From Brachionus koreanus (Eukaryota; Rotifera; Eurotatoria; Ploima; Brachionidae): a stretch of 64,000 bases of DNA. Position numbers and translations under genes: made by a program. The stretch lies in the NCBI GenBank assembly GCA_016987375.1, contig PJRA01000048.1, positions 2,715,695 through 2,779,694 of the forward strand, given 5' to 3'. A model generated the notes under the pieces. That model had not been told where the DNA came from, searched no databases, and saw only the letters and a list, made by a program, of their open reading frames with translations. Shown here piece by piece: positions 27,475 to 39,171 of the stretch (positions within the stretch are counted from its first letter, which is position 1; each line of letters opens with the position of its first letter).

Positions 27475-28534
27475 ATGTCAGAATCTAAAGCAACAAGTTC
27501 TACTCCATCTACGAATAATGTTATTGGAAACGTAGGTCCAACATCATTGGACTGCTCAAAGGCTTCAACAGGTGTTTGGCTGGTTAAAGTACCCAAATAT
27601 TTAGCTACCAAATGGAATGAAGCTCAAGATAACACTGATGTTGGTGTCATTAGAATAACACAGTCAAAGTAATTAATTATTAATTTTTAGTAAAATTAAC
27701 TAAATTGTTCTTCAAGAATTGGACAAAAGTCTGTTCAAGAAGTTGCATTTCATTTGAACGAATCATTGGGTAAAACAGTCAACATAAAAGTTGGAAACAG
27801 CACATTAGAACAGCCGGTTCCTGTTGAGCATAAATTCGTTATGACTCCTTTTAATAATCAATCTGTTTATATTCTTAAACAATCAGAAGAAGCCGGCAAA
27901 GAGAATTTGCAAATTTGTGGAAAAGTAATGCAAAGAGCAGAATGCACTCCAGTTCAAAATGATACAAATTATCTTAAATTAAAAAAAGAAACTGTTCGCA
28001 GTTTTACAGAACCAAAAAGACAGATCAAAATTGCCAGCGAATTTGTGCCGAGAACTCATTTTCTTCCAAAGTCTTTTCATGCAGAGCGTATGGAAAAAAA
28101 AGATAAAGTTAAAAAATTACGTAAAGAAAAAGAAGAAGTACTTGATATATTATTTAGCGCATTTCAAAAGCATCAGTTTTATAATATTAAAGATCTTGTA
28201 AAAATCACTCAACAGCCTACAGTAAATTTAGTTTTACATTTATTATATCTATCTCAGTTTTTAATTTTAATATTAGAGCTATTTGAAAGAAATATTACAT
28301 GAGATTTGTAAATATAACGCTAAAGGAGATCATAAAAATACGTGGGAACTTAAAGAAGATTTTAAACAGACTGGTAGTGGATCTGTTGATGAAAAGAAAA
28401 AAGCTGCTGCGGCAAAATTAGCCAAAGATTTTGGTAACGAGGATGCCTTAATGGATGATGAAGAGGATGATGACGATTTTGATGATTTAGATGATGATGA
28501 TGATGATGACGATGGTATGATAGAAACAATGTAA
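27475..28534 (+). CDS. GTF2F2: Transcription initiation factor TFIIF subunit beta (RAP30)
   Basis: Three exons, 27475-27668, 27717-28221 and 28277-28534, give 318 residues. It is the small subunit of TFIIF, which binds RNA polymerase II and helps promoter loading and elongation in the nucleus. The N-terminal dimerisation part contains the family signature STGVWLVKVPKYLATKWNEA. The central linker has RTHFLPKSFHAERMEKKDK. The C-terminal winged helix runs from VLDILFSAFQKHQFYNIKDL to KGDHKNTWELK, split by intron 2. The protein ends in an extra acidic tail of about 25 residues rich in Asp, encoded by GAT/GAC repeats (28447-28515). Vertebrate RAP30 lacks such a tail and is about 249 residues long. 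Introns are 48 and 55 nt. Confidence 0.95.
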
Positions 28535-30000
28535 ATTAGTAATTAAATGGTTATATTTATATCATTTGATTTTGTTATTTATAAAAATCTAAAATAAATA
28601 AATTTAAAATCTTTGTTTCTAATTAAAATAAAAAAAAAATTGATTTAAATCTATGAAATTTATTCATTATTCTATTTTAAAAGTTTATCAAGATTAACAA
28701 TGAAATCTTACTTTTAAATAAAAAATTTAATTTTTGATTTAAAGTTTAAAGTTATATTAAAGTTTGCTTGTTATAATAAATTTAGTATTATTTTTCTCAT
28801 TTTCTTCCTTTATATTGAAATTAATTCATTAAAAATTTGAAAAAATTCTAAGTAGAATTTTGAATATTTTAGCTATCAATGGGTACATTCTTGTTTTGCC
28901 AAGATTTTATGTTCAAATTAATTCTTTTACTTAAAGAAGATATATTGAACAATACAGAAAATTTAAGACGTACTTGTTTTTTTCAAATTTTAATAAAATT
29001 TAATTTTTGATTTTTTTTTAAATTTTATTAAAATTCTCCTTCAAATTGACATAAAAACATGATAATGATCTTTTACTGCAGTCTAAACTTTCCTAATACT
29101 GCTAAAATGTTTGTTATAAGTTGTAAAAATACTTTCAGAAAAGATTAAATACTTTTATTATTAAATAAGGACTCTAAACATTTCTGTTGGCAATTTTATT
29201 TGTGATACCCTCAATTTTCAAATAAAATAGCATTAATTTAATATTCATTTATTTTTTAAACAAATTCGAAGAGAACCTCAGGCTGCTCAGAATAAAACTA
29301 AGTCATTCTTTTTAGTCCAGCATTAGTAAATAAATATTTATTAAGAAAACATAAAAATTAATTTTTATCACAAAATTAGAAAAATATACTATTTTTATAT
29401 TTTAGCATTAAACTAAATAAATAATTTTAAAACAGCATAAAAATATTTAATTTTACCAAATATATAAGGACAACTTCAGAATCGTTTATTTAATTAATTT
29501 ATTATTTATTTGTTTATCTGTGTCGAGCTAATGCTTCTGCAAAATAAAAATTCTAAGTTAAAGCAAAAGCCAGATCAAATAAATAATAAGAAAGATAAAT
29601 TTTCATAATTCATTAAATGTTTTCTATATTAGCATTTTTCATTCACATCAATAAGTGTTAAAAAAAAACTTAAATTGTTTGCAATCAAATAGATTTTTTT
29701 TGTGGTCTTATTTGCGGTAACACATGTGAATCTTAATTAAATAATATTTCATTATTTTCTTGTATATCGTTTAAAAATATATTACATAAAATTTAGCGCT
29801 TTTTAAAAAATGGATATTTTTGATTTTAACATCTTTTAAGTTATAGAATATATTTATTTAAATATATTTAAATCAAGGAAAATTGAGCATTTTGTGACCT
29901 TAATGATTTCATTGATGTCATCTTGTGTAAAATCTTGGCCTTCTGTTCACTCTAAATCTGTTCATACCTTAAATATTATTTCAGAAATTAATATTGATAA
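28535..30000. other. Convergent 3' flanks of TFIIF beta and rhomboid genes
   Basis: AT-rich. The only recognisable item is the second copy of a dispersed repeat at 29763-29849. A possible extra 3' exon of the rhomboid gene (minus strand, about 29880-29955, encoding FTQDDINEIIK) cannot be excluded. Confidence 0.4.
29763..29849. repeat. Dispersed repeat, copy B
   Basis: About 87 bp, a near copy of 26535-26620 in the same orientation, including TTACATAAAATTTAGCG and TGGATATTTTTGATTTT. No ORF. Probably a fragment of an interspersed element. Confidence 0.75.
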
Positions 30001-30678
30001 TTATCTAGAATCAAATTTACCTGATAGATAGTTGACTAAGGGTTTGAAAGGACCATCAATATACAATAAGCCAACAACGATACCAGCTAAATGGCCAGCA
30101 AAAGATGCATTAGGTGTTAGAACAGAAATAATTATCAATTCGAACCAATATGTATATTTTGATGGAATCATTAAGCAATCAAATACATAAATTGGTCCAC
30201 TTGGCAAATCATGTGTTGTGAGTACTTTTAGAGCAAAAATTACTCCAGAAAAGCCTACTGCACAACTTTCAAGAGAATAGCTCGTCTCTAGAATTTTAAA
30301 CGACAATAATTCAATAAGCAAGTACATTAAACCTGTTGAAATTGTAAAGAAACTTAACAAAATAGCAAAATAATGTGATCCATATCTTCTTTCCAAAGAG
30401 CGACCCTTTACACTAAATGATATCATATTATAATAGAGATGCCAATCATCAGCATGGAAAATTGAAGAAAGAATCAGTCGTTTCCATTGTTGATTGTGAA
30501 TAACATTATTATATGATAAACAAATAGATCTAATAGGAGGAAAACTCAAATTAAAAACTTCTAGATAAATTCAAATGTTTAAAGCAATCACGGCTAATGT
30601 GACTGGCGGAAGTTGATCGGAGGAAAGCAATTGAGAAATTAAGAGAAAAACTGCATTTTTTGGCTTTTCTCTTCTCAT
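30001..30678 (-). pseudogene. RHBDD1: RHBDD1 (RHBDL4)-type rhomboid protease, interrupted by in-frame TGA
   Basis: One exon on the minus strand reads from ATG at 30678 to 30001, 225 codons, with a single in-frame TGA at 30571-30573 (codon 36). The family is an ER intramembrane serine protease that cleaves ubiquitinated membrane substrates for ERAD. Homology runs on both sides of the TGA: before it VFLLISQLL…PPVTLAVIALNI, after it ICLSYNNVIHNQQWKRLILS, HADDWHLYYNM, GFSGVIFALKVL with catalytic Ser at codon 144, and SFAGHLAGIVVGLLY with catalytic His at codon 196. Vertebrate RHBDD1 has Trp at the TGA position (LNIW), so TGG to TGA is one base. The rest shows no decay. It could be a recent null allele, a sequencing error or a recoded site. 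The C-terminal cytosolic tail is short; a downstream exon may be missing. Confidence 0.8.
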
Positions 30679-31205
30679 TTTTGTCTAGTTCTAAATAATA
30701 AGAATTTAAATTAAATTGAATTATATATTTTAAAGGAAATAAAATTCTGCCTGGAAAAAATAACCAAAAATTTTCTAAAATTATTTGTTAAAAATTTTTT
30801 AAATAGAAATTTAAATCATTCATTCATTCACTCTATTTAATTAAAATTTTAAATCTATCTAAAATATATATTCTTAGATTTATAAAAAAATCTAAATTTT
30901 TTTAATTAAATTTAGAATTTGACGGACTGATTTTTTAAAAATTAATTTTCATAATTTTCAATTTTTAAAAATTAATTGTTTTTTTAGTTAGTTCTTTTAT
31001 TGAAAATTTATTGAAAAAGTCTTTTAACACAACAAATCATTAAAAAAACCAAGTCTTATGAACAATGCAGTTGAAAAAAAACTTAACAAATATTCTAATT
31101 TACAAAAAAATCAATTTTTTTTAAATATTATAAAAACTTATTCTGGCTAAAATATACATGTTGCTCATCGAGATCGGCCATTTCGTTTGAATAAAAAGAA
31201 AAAAA
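30679..31205. other. Spacer between rhomboid and CHIP genes
   Basis: AT-rich region with no gene seen. It holds the rhomboid promoter and the CHIP 3' UTR. Confidence 0.4.
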
Positions 31206-32087
31206 TCATAGTGCGCCATCAATCCATTCATTTTCACGAACAAAATGTTCAATTACTTCTTTCATGGACAAATTTGGAATCAATTGATCTATAGTCAAGT
31301 CTTGTCTAGTTACTGGATCAAATCTACCCACACGTTGAAGATGCTGTTCAATATCACTTCGATCATATGTTATTCCACTTGGCGTGATAACAGGATCATT
31401 CATTAATTCGAAGCTTATTTTTCCGCACAAATAATCCGGAATTTCTCTTCGCTTTCGTCTCAAATCATTTTCATTAAATAGACGATCCAGTTCGTCTTTA
31501 CGCCGCTGATAACTTGTTTCTATTTCAGTAACCATTTCTTTTTCTTTTTCATTTTGAGTACTAGGTAAATTTTGATTGTCTTGAGGTGTGTTAAGACGTT
31601 TGATTTGTCTCTCTTTGTCTTCGAGCATCAACCGGTTTAGATAATTTTGAAGCTCAATCTCTTGGCTCAATCGCTTTTCTTCAAGATGGCTCCATCTTTT
31701 TTTTTTTGCATTACGAATTGTTCGAGTTATTTCATCACCATAATTTTCATTTAGTTCTTTGGCCAGATCATGTGCTCTAATCAAGTGAACAATGGCCTCG
31801 TCAAAATTATTGGTTTCACACATTGCCTGGCCGAGATAAAAAAAGGCCTTTACCGAATGAGGTTCCAGTTCAATCGCTTTTCGGCAATCTTCAATTGTTG
31901 ATATCCACTGATTTAATTTCAAATGACATAGTGCTCGGTTAGTGTAATAAGTGGATACATTGGGACACTTGTCTATAGCTTTTGAATACATTTCAATGGC
32001 TTCTTTGTAGTTCCGCTTCATAAATAGTTTATTTCCTTCTTCTTTGTACTTGTTCGACGCATTTTGACTGCTTGCAGATGACGACAT
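31206..32087 (-). CDS. STUB1: E3 ubiquitin ligase CHIP
   Basis: A single exon of 293 residues from the ATG at 32087. CHIP binds Hsp70/Hsp90 C-termini through TPRs and ubiquitinates their clients in the cytosol. Three TPR motifs cover about residues 12-113 ([41 protein letters not shown]). A charged helical hairpin follows at about 114-210. A U-box spans about 216-290 ([32 protein letters not shown]), closely matching human CHIP through the end. Upstream of the ATG the same frame stays open for about 40 codons as a Thr/Ser-rich stretch (…[18 protein letters not shown]…) to a plausible splice acceptor near 32205. The true N-terminus may therefore be longer and begin on another exon. Confidence 0.95.
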   Translation of the reverse strand: MSSSASSQNASNKYKEEGNKLFMKRNYKEAIEMYSKAIDKCPNVSTYYTNRALCHLKLNQWISTIEDCRKAIELEPHSVKAFFYLGQAMCETNNFDEAIVHLIRAHDLAKELNENYGDEITRTIRNAKKKRWSHLEEKRLSQEIELQNYLNRLMLEDKERQIKRLNTPQDNQNLPSTQNEKEKEMVTEIETSYQRRKDELDRLFNENDLRRKRREIPDYLCGKISFELMNDPVITPSGITYDRSDIEQHLQRVGRFDPVTRQDLTIDQLIPNLSMKEVIEHFVRENEWIDGAL

Positions 32088-33319
32088 TTTTTTTGACGAA
32101 CAAGTTTGTGGAGCCTTGAATGGATTTTTAAAAAAAGAGGATCGATCCGTGTTGGTCGATGTTTGAGTGCTTGTCGTGGTCGCCGTTTTGGTAGAGTCTG
32201 TAATTTGGACAAAAAGATATTAAAATATTCAATAATTGACTTGGAGAATTTTTGATTGTTTTTTATATTTATTTTCTCTTTCTCTCTCTCTCTTTCAAAT
32301 CAATCTAAATATATTATGTTGAATTCCATGAATTTTTTATTTTTGTTTGAATTTTTTCTCGCGATCCTTTTTTCCCTCAATAAAAACTTAACAAAATTTT
32401 CAAGTAGCTCACTTCCTCTTTTAAATCAGACAGATCCTGTTAATATTATTCCTAATTCTCATGCAAATAATAATTAATATTTGAATATCATAAAAAATTA
32501 AAAAATTACATTTGAATAAATGCTTTGAATTTTATTTGGTAAACTAAATTCAATTTTTTTGTTTAAGTTAACTTATTCTTTGTCGAATGATTTAAGAAAA
32601 TTTTAAAAAAGCAATATACGTAATAGTTAATTAATCATTTTTGCGCACTATTTTATTCTCAAATTAAAAAAATAAATGGATTTTTTAAACTTTTGTCTTG
32701 AAATCTAATTATTAATAATTATTGCAAATAGAGTAATTTCTAGATCGCATTTTATCTGTTTTGTTAAGGTTAATAGGCTTTGCTTTGTGTAGACTTAAAA
32801 TAAAAACACAGCTTAATTTCGTTGCATACCAAAATGTGTTTTGTTTTGGAATAATTTAGTTACTAAGCAAGGGCAGCCTAAAAATTTATTATTACTGATT
32901 AATTAAATATTGAAACTAAAAAAATCTCCATTCGCAGCTGAATTAATTTTCGGACAGTTTTTTTCAATAAGATTTTTTTTAAATTAATAATAAAAATTTA
33001 TGCTTAAAAAATGAATAAAATAAATAGATCAAAAAATGTCAAATTTGATTGTTAAGTTTTATTTATAGACAATTATTTTAAAATCGTTTGAAACATAAAA
33101 AGAAACGCACAAAGGAAGTTAAAACTTTATTTTTTTTAAAAAATATCAAGGCGTCGGCGGCAAATAATCCTCAATTCAGGTCCAATAGAACAAAAAACAA
33201 TAGATTTCAATTTCTAACTAATGGCAAACATTAGCAAGCATAATTTACATTTATTTCTAAGATACAACAATTTTGAATATATTATTCGTTCAAGAACATA
33301 ATTTTTGAATCAAACTAAA
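32088..33319. other. Divergent intergenic region CHIP/ACOT9
   Basis: About 1.2 kb. The part next to CHIP (32088-32205) is less AT-rich and in frame with CHIP. A short CT repeat lies at about 32274-32295. The rest is AT-rich and must include promoters for both genes. Confidence 0.45.
32274..32295 (+). repeat. (CT)n microsatellite
   Basis: An uninterrupted pyrimidine run, mostly CT dinucleotides, in the intergenic region between two divergent genes. Confidence 0.85.
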
Positions 33320-34730
33320 ATGTTGCTTGCCAGATTTAATTATCTAAGGAATCCAGTTAAAGTCTGGTTCAGAAATGCGTCAAATACATCCACCATGCCA
33401 ACTATGCACCAAAGTATGCTGACTTTTTTTAAGCAAATTTATTTATGTCTGTCATTTTTAGTTAGATCTAGTCTGATGGACTTAATTGGTTATGATAAAA
33501 CATGGGGAGAAAAAGTTCTTGATAAAAAATTATTGGCTAATCATGTAAAAAAAGACCAATCTAGTTTACAAAAGCATCGGATGACCGAAAGCTTTGCTGA
33601 AGCGGTTATTCCTTTAGGAGACCAACCTGAATTGAGAAATAGATATGGAAATTTTCAGCAAACAGTTAGATTTGGTCGTCTCTTAGAAGATTTGGACACA
33701 ATGGCAGTTCATATTTCATATCTTCACAATAAGAGTCAGAATATTATTTTAAATGGACGAGAACTGTCGCCGATCGTGATCGTAACAGCTCTTGTTGACC
33801 GAATAGAAGTCAAGGACACAGCTATTCAAGTAGATAAGAATATCAAATTAAGTGGCTTTACTAGTTGGGTTGGAAAGTCTTCGTCTGAGATTACAATGAA
33901 ATTGGAACAGGAACTTGCTCCCGGTATTTGGAATCATGTTCTCGAGGCTAAATTTTTAGTCTGTGCTCGTGATACCAGTAACATGGGATCTGCGGCTATG
34001 AACCCTATGGATATAGTAACTTCGGAAGAAAAAGCCATTTTTGAACTAGGAGAGCGTAATTATTTAGATAAAAAATATCTAGTAAAACTAAAATAATTTT
34101 TTTCAGGAAACAAATTTATAAGACATAAGGAAACTCAGTCTTCGTTGCTTAATGTGCCTCCTGATAATGTAGAAAGTACTCTGATACATGAAATGTTTAA
34201 AAAAACCATTGACATTAAGTATTTATATAATAAGATTTTTTTTAATAAAATTTTTAAATTTATTTTGTAGTTCTGGATCATTTAGATCGCGTATTAAACC
34301 TGAAAATACTGTATGGATGGAAGAAACATTGCTTAAAAATGTTATTATATGCTTTCCCGAACAACGAAACCTCTACAATAAAATATTTGGTGGATTTTTA
34401 ATGCGACAAGCATTTGAACTAGCTTGGACAAATGCATGTCTGTTTAGTAAAACAACAATCAAATGTTCAGTAGTAGATAACATTTCGTTCAGAAGACCAG
34501 TTGTAATTGGATCACTATTATTTCTTACATCTGAAATCGTTTATACCGAAAATAATCAAATACAAGTTAAAGTTCTTGCACAGACAGTTGATCCGAAAAC
34601 AAGTCATAAAGAGACAACAAATGATTTCTACTTTAAATTCAAAGTGCCAGCTAATCATTCAATACCACAAGTGTGGCCAAAAACTTATGCAGAGTCTATG
34701 ATGTTCATTGATGGAAAGAGACATTGGTAA
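33320..34730 (+). CDS. ACOT9: Acyl-CoA thioesterase 9-like (mitochondrial)
   Basis: Four exons, 33320-33413, 33462-34055, 34107-34218 and 34271-34730, give 419 residues. The family hydrolyses acyl-CoAs to fatty acid and CoA, in mitochondria in vertebrates. The basic N-terminus (MLLARFNYLRNPVKVWFRNAS) looks like a mitochondrial presequence. Two hotdog domains are visible: the first has NFQQTVRFGRLLEDLDTMAV, SPIVIVTALVDRIEV and WVGKSS; the second has SFRSRIKPENTVWMEETL, NKIFGGFLMRQAFELAW, FRRPVVIGSLLFL and WPKTYAESMMFIDGKRHW. Length and end match human ACOT9. Intron 1 (48 nt) has no stop and a length divisible by three, so read-through is open. I removed it because the splice sites are good and the joined text matches the family. 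For exon 2 I used the GTAATT donor at 34056, which keeps phase. Confidence 0.94.
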
Positions 34731-35293
34731 TTTTATATTTTCAATTTTTAAAATAGAAGTTAATTATATTTTAATAAAATTTTTCAAAAAATACTATTAT
34801 TGAAATATTTTTTAAAAAATAAATCCAATTAATAAATAAAAAAAAATCAAGCTTCAAATTGTAATTTAATATTTTTTCCCATGAAAATATATATTTTCTT
34901 AGTGAAACATATTAATTTAAAAAATTCTCAAAAATAAGTACCTAACTTAAGCAACAAACAAAGCTAATATAATTTTCTACTTAAACAAAAAATTAATTGA
35001 AAATATTTAAATAATAAACTAAGTTTGGAATTTAATTAATTAAAGAATTTAAGTAATTAGACACAAAATATTATAATTTAACCCAACTAGATATTCATAC
35101 ATAAAACTTTTTGTTATTATCTTTCGATATTTTAGTTGCAAGTAAAGCAAAGAATTAATCATAAATATGAAAAAAAAACAAGACTAAACACTATTTAAAT
35201 TTGAAATTTATAATTTATAAAGAATAGTTAACATAATTTTTACAGAAAAATTACCAATCTTTTTTTTCGTTTGTGGCATTTCTAAACGACAAA
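34731..35293. other. Spacer between ACOT9 and EXOC7
   Basis: About 560 bp, AT-rich, no gene. It holds the ACOT9 3' UTR and the promoter of the following gene on the same strand. Confidence 0.4.
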
Positions 35294-38200
35294 ATGGTCT
35301 ATGAAGACACCTATCGTTTGAGGCAAATAAACGATCTTAAGATTCAAAAAGATCTTAATTCAATTTCTTTGCTAAAAAAGTGTATCGGAGAGAGCAAAGA
35401 ACAAACCAACAAAATGACTAGTCTATTGGACGGCATTGAAATTCGCTTGTCGGGGCTACATGATTTGATTGTGCCTGTTTACGATTCAACAAATACTTTA
35501 CAAATCAAACATTCAAGTATGAAAAATTTAATTGAATTTTTTTATATCATCTCATTTGTTAATTTAGATTTGGAAAGGGCTGTTGTTCAACTTGACAACA
35601 TTTTAGAATATTATGATGCAGTTAAAAATTTATCAGTTGTTATTCAAGCTGGGTATTTGATTTAGATTTAATTAAATAAAAAATTATTCATTATTCTAGG
35701 CCCGGTCAAGATATAAACACTTATCTGAATCAAATGGACAAATTAAAATCAGCCATTCAATATTTTTCTATCAATAAGAATAAAAGTCAAAAATCAGAAA
35801 ATGTAATAGATTTTAATTTAAAAAAAAAATTAAATTATTTGAATTTTTTTCATAATCTAAATTTTAAAAATTAATTTTACTTTCAACAAGAATATTTTTA
35901 ATTATTAAAATGACCATATATAAGAACATTAATAATTAAGTCTCATTAAATAGCATTCTATTTTTAAAATATATGAAAAGCTCTTTTCAAAAATTTTTAG
36001 TCTTAGAATTAAAATAAAAATCAGTTCAATCGATTACTTCTATGATAGGAATCAAAAAAATGGAACCATTGCTTTCAAAAATTGTCAAACTTTTAGCCAA
36101 AAAATTTTTAACCTTCCATTACAAAACTAAATTTTTTTTTTACTAAATCTTGTCTGGCTCCACAGGTTTCCTGCTGTTGTTTTATTTTGTTTCATTTATG
36201 GAGATTAAAAAAATGATTAATTAAAAAACAAGTGTTGTTTAGCTAGATTTGAGCATAATACTAAATAATAATTTTAATTCTCTTTTTTAAAAAGATTAGG
36301 ATTTTATTCAAAGGATTTTAAGAATAAAATATTCGGTTATAATAGGGTCATTTTTAGAATTTAAAAGATATTTATTCAACAAAACAAAATCCAATTTAAA
36401 ATAAAAATATTCTTTATCGGTACATTTTTTTACATTTCTTTTAATTCTAAAATTAATTTTGAGGAAGAACTATGGATGAAAGGCAAAATGAATGTCGATC
36501 GTGAATTCGAATCGTTTTTGAATAAATTCAATGTTATCAAAGCAAATTTTACGAATGATTTAGATAATGTTGATAATGGAAAAATTTTTGGACCAAAAGG
36601 TAAAATAAAATAAAAATTGAATTCTATTTTATTGGAAAAAAATTTAGAAAATGATTTAAACCAAATGAAGTGTATAATGGAATGGTTTAAGAAAACTGAA
36701 CCAACTCATTTAGACAAGCTTTATGAAAAAATCATAAATAACAGGAGTCAATTGATATTAGATAATTTGAAAAAGTAAACATGATGAAGACATTAGTGTA
36801 TTGATTTTGTTCTAGTTTTTTTTTTATTTAATTAAGTATAAAAGGCAAAACCAATTCTTTGAAAAACAGTGGAAATAGCGTTGCTTATAATTTAAGTCAT
36901 TCAAATTCTTCCCAATTTGCTAAACGAAATTCTTTGGCACCACAATCACCAGTCTCAAATCTAAACACGTCACTAAACGATAATGCTGATTCAAAACGTT
37001 CAACTCTTAGATCCAGATTAACGTAGTATTCTTTAATATAAAAAATTAAATTAAAAAAAATTTTTATTTGAAGAGAAAACCTGTTCAGTTCCAATGATTC
37101 AAAAAGAAAAGTGTCTAAGGCTAACTTAAACGATTCCTATTCAAACAGTTCTGCTCAATTAAACAAACTGACAACCATAAGCAATTTTGATGAAGAAATC
37201 GAAATTAATAATTGTTCAAAGTTCACTCAATTAATTGAAAAAACATTATTATCTTTTCAGACAGAAGTTAATTTCATATTTAAATTAATTGAGTCTGACA
37301 AGCAAATGGCTATGAGGCTAATGGGATGTATATATGAGCCAGTATTGAGATTTTTGAACACAGAATCCGAGGTAAGTATTAACAAAAAAATTTTAATAAT
37401 TTTGAAAAAAAAATTTTCAAAGCGTTTAGCAAATAATGCAAAGCAAATATCGAAAAAATCTACATCAAAATACATTATATCTTTATTAGACATTTTATCC
37501 AAAATGGTCAAAACAAAACCTAAATTTCTGGAAATTTTCGAACAATCTACATTAAAAACGTCTAGACATATCAATAAAATAAATCAAATGTATATCGAAT
37601 TGTTTGTTAATTTTGAGAAAGCATGTGTAGAATATTTCAAAGATGTTCTTGATTCAATTCGAAGCGATACACAAACAATCCATCAAAATGGAAATATTCA
37701 TCCAATAACCACTGAAACTTTGACTTATATTGGTAATGTGCTTCCTTTTGATGTAATTGCTGGATTTATATCAAGTGTAGTGGTTAGTAAAGATTCAAAT
37801 CAATTGATGCCATCTGAGCTTGAAATTAAATTGAGACGTGAGGCCTCTGAAAGTATTATTTTATCTTTAAAACAGAAAAAAAAAACTAAATTTTTTTAAC
37901 AAAATTAAGAAAATATTGCCAATTTTAAACGAATAGCTTATCAAGTTGAATCGATTCCGGAAAAAAAAGTCTATAGAGAGCAATTGGCCGATTATTTTTA
38001 TCGTTTATTTCTATATTTAAATTATAATTTGAAAAAAAAAGCTGATTGCTATCATGATCAAAATTTAAAATATATATTCCTATTGAATAATGTTCATAAA
38101 ACAAGAAAAGCTTTATCAAACGTCCAAAAGTAAATTTTTTAAATATTTATTTTTTAAAATATTTTTTTTTCTAGCATAAAAAAAGAAAATATTGACCAGT

Positions 38201-38759
38201 TTGATAGTCTAGTTGAACTTTTTGTACTTGCGAATAAGATGGACTTGAAAAATCACTATGAAACTGAAATGTTGAATTACAAACGAGAATATTCAAAATG
38301 GTAAAATTTTCTAATATTGCAAGAAAATTTTTTTTAATCAAAATCATAAACCAAGCTGGAGCAAGCTGATATCATTTATTAGAGATTTAATTGACCGAAA
38401 CCCTTTCAGTGGAGAAAAATTAAAAGATAAAGATAGACAGATGTTGAAAGACCGATTTAGTGTATGAGTTATTTAAAATGTTGGGGCTAATGATTAAAAA
38501 TTTTATTTTGTATATTAAGGGATTTAATAAAGAATTTGAAGAAATTTATGAAGCACAAAAACGATACTATATTCCTTCAGAACAGCACGAGTTGGCTGAA
38601 GAAATCAGGCAAGACAATGTATTATATGTTGGTTTACAATACCAAAAATTCTATGACATATATTCGAGATACAATTTTGCAACTAATCGCGATAAATATG
38701 TCAAGTATACTCCAAACGCTTTGAACGCCATGCTTAGAGAGTTTTTTACAGCTTTTTAA
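35294..38759 (+). CDS. EXOC7: Exocyst complex component 7 (Exo70)
   Basis: Twelve exons: 35294-35516, 35568-35652, 35700-35802, 36464-36599, 36648-36774, 36837-37022, 37089-37371, 37423-37852, 37910-38129, 38175-38300, 38356-38461 and 38520-38759. The joined protein has 754 residues. Exo70 binds PI(4,5)P2 and tethers secretory vesicles at the plasma membrane within the octameric exocyst. Recognisable blocks are the N-terminal coiled coil (KDLNSISLLKKCI…NKMTSLLDGIEIRLSGL), the PGQDINTYLNQMDKLKSAIQ segment, a Ser/Asn-rich linker (exons 6-7), the CorEx core, LLNNVHKTRKAL, CWSKLISF…LKDKDRQMLKDRF|SGFNKEFEEI, and the C-terminal YVKYTPNALNAML. The stretch encoded by exons 8-9 is weakly conserved, so that junction (GTATTA donor at 37853) is the least certain. 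Introns 1 and 7 are 51 nt, stop-free and in frame. Intron 3 is 661 nt. Confidence 0.92.
35803..36463 (+). other. Long intron 3 of EXOC7
   Basis: A 661-nt AT-rich intron between two phase-0 exons. No coding sequence or clear repeat is visible. Confidence 0.6.
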
Positions 38760-39171
38760 AAAAACTTATTCAAATATTTTAAAAGAGAATGATTTTTTTT
38801 TAAATTAAATTAAAATATCCTTCTTAAAAAATGAATTAATAAATCAATAAAATTAAATTCTCAAATTTTAACTACAAGTCTTTCATTTTATAAGTCTTCT
38901 TTTGATAAAATCTAGACTGCTTACCCTCTTCTAACTCACCTGCATATACATGTATTCTTCCCAAAATAATTTTAAAATGTATTCCTAATATAATTTTTTT
39001 TTTTAAAGTATTCCTGATGACAGAAAGTTAACAAGTTATAATCCTTTATTCAAAAAATAGAGATAGACATTTGACATGATATTTGACAATAAACAAAATT
39101 GAAATATTTTCAAAATGTTATGTTTAGCTGGTTATATGTATATTTAATTCTAAAAAAATGAAAACTTTAAA
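38760..39171. other. EXOC7 3' flank
   Basis: AT-rich 3' UTR and spacer, no gene seen. Confidence 0.4.

Noticed and set aside
30571..30573. Change of genetic code (TGA read as Trp) to explain the rhomboid TGA
   Set aside because: The Dixin gene ends naturally at a TGA, and the other genes encode Trp with TGG, so a global code change is not supported.
32256..32477. 73-codon plus-strand frame between CHIP and ACOT9
   Set aside because: It is hydrophobic mainly because of poly(T) and a CT microsatellite; no homology or splice context.
36897..37094. Minus-strand frame overlapping EXOC7 exon 6
   Set aside because: Antisense shadow; exon 6 of EXOC7 is in phase with its neighbours.
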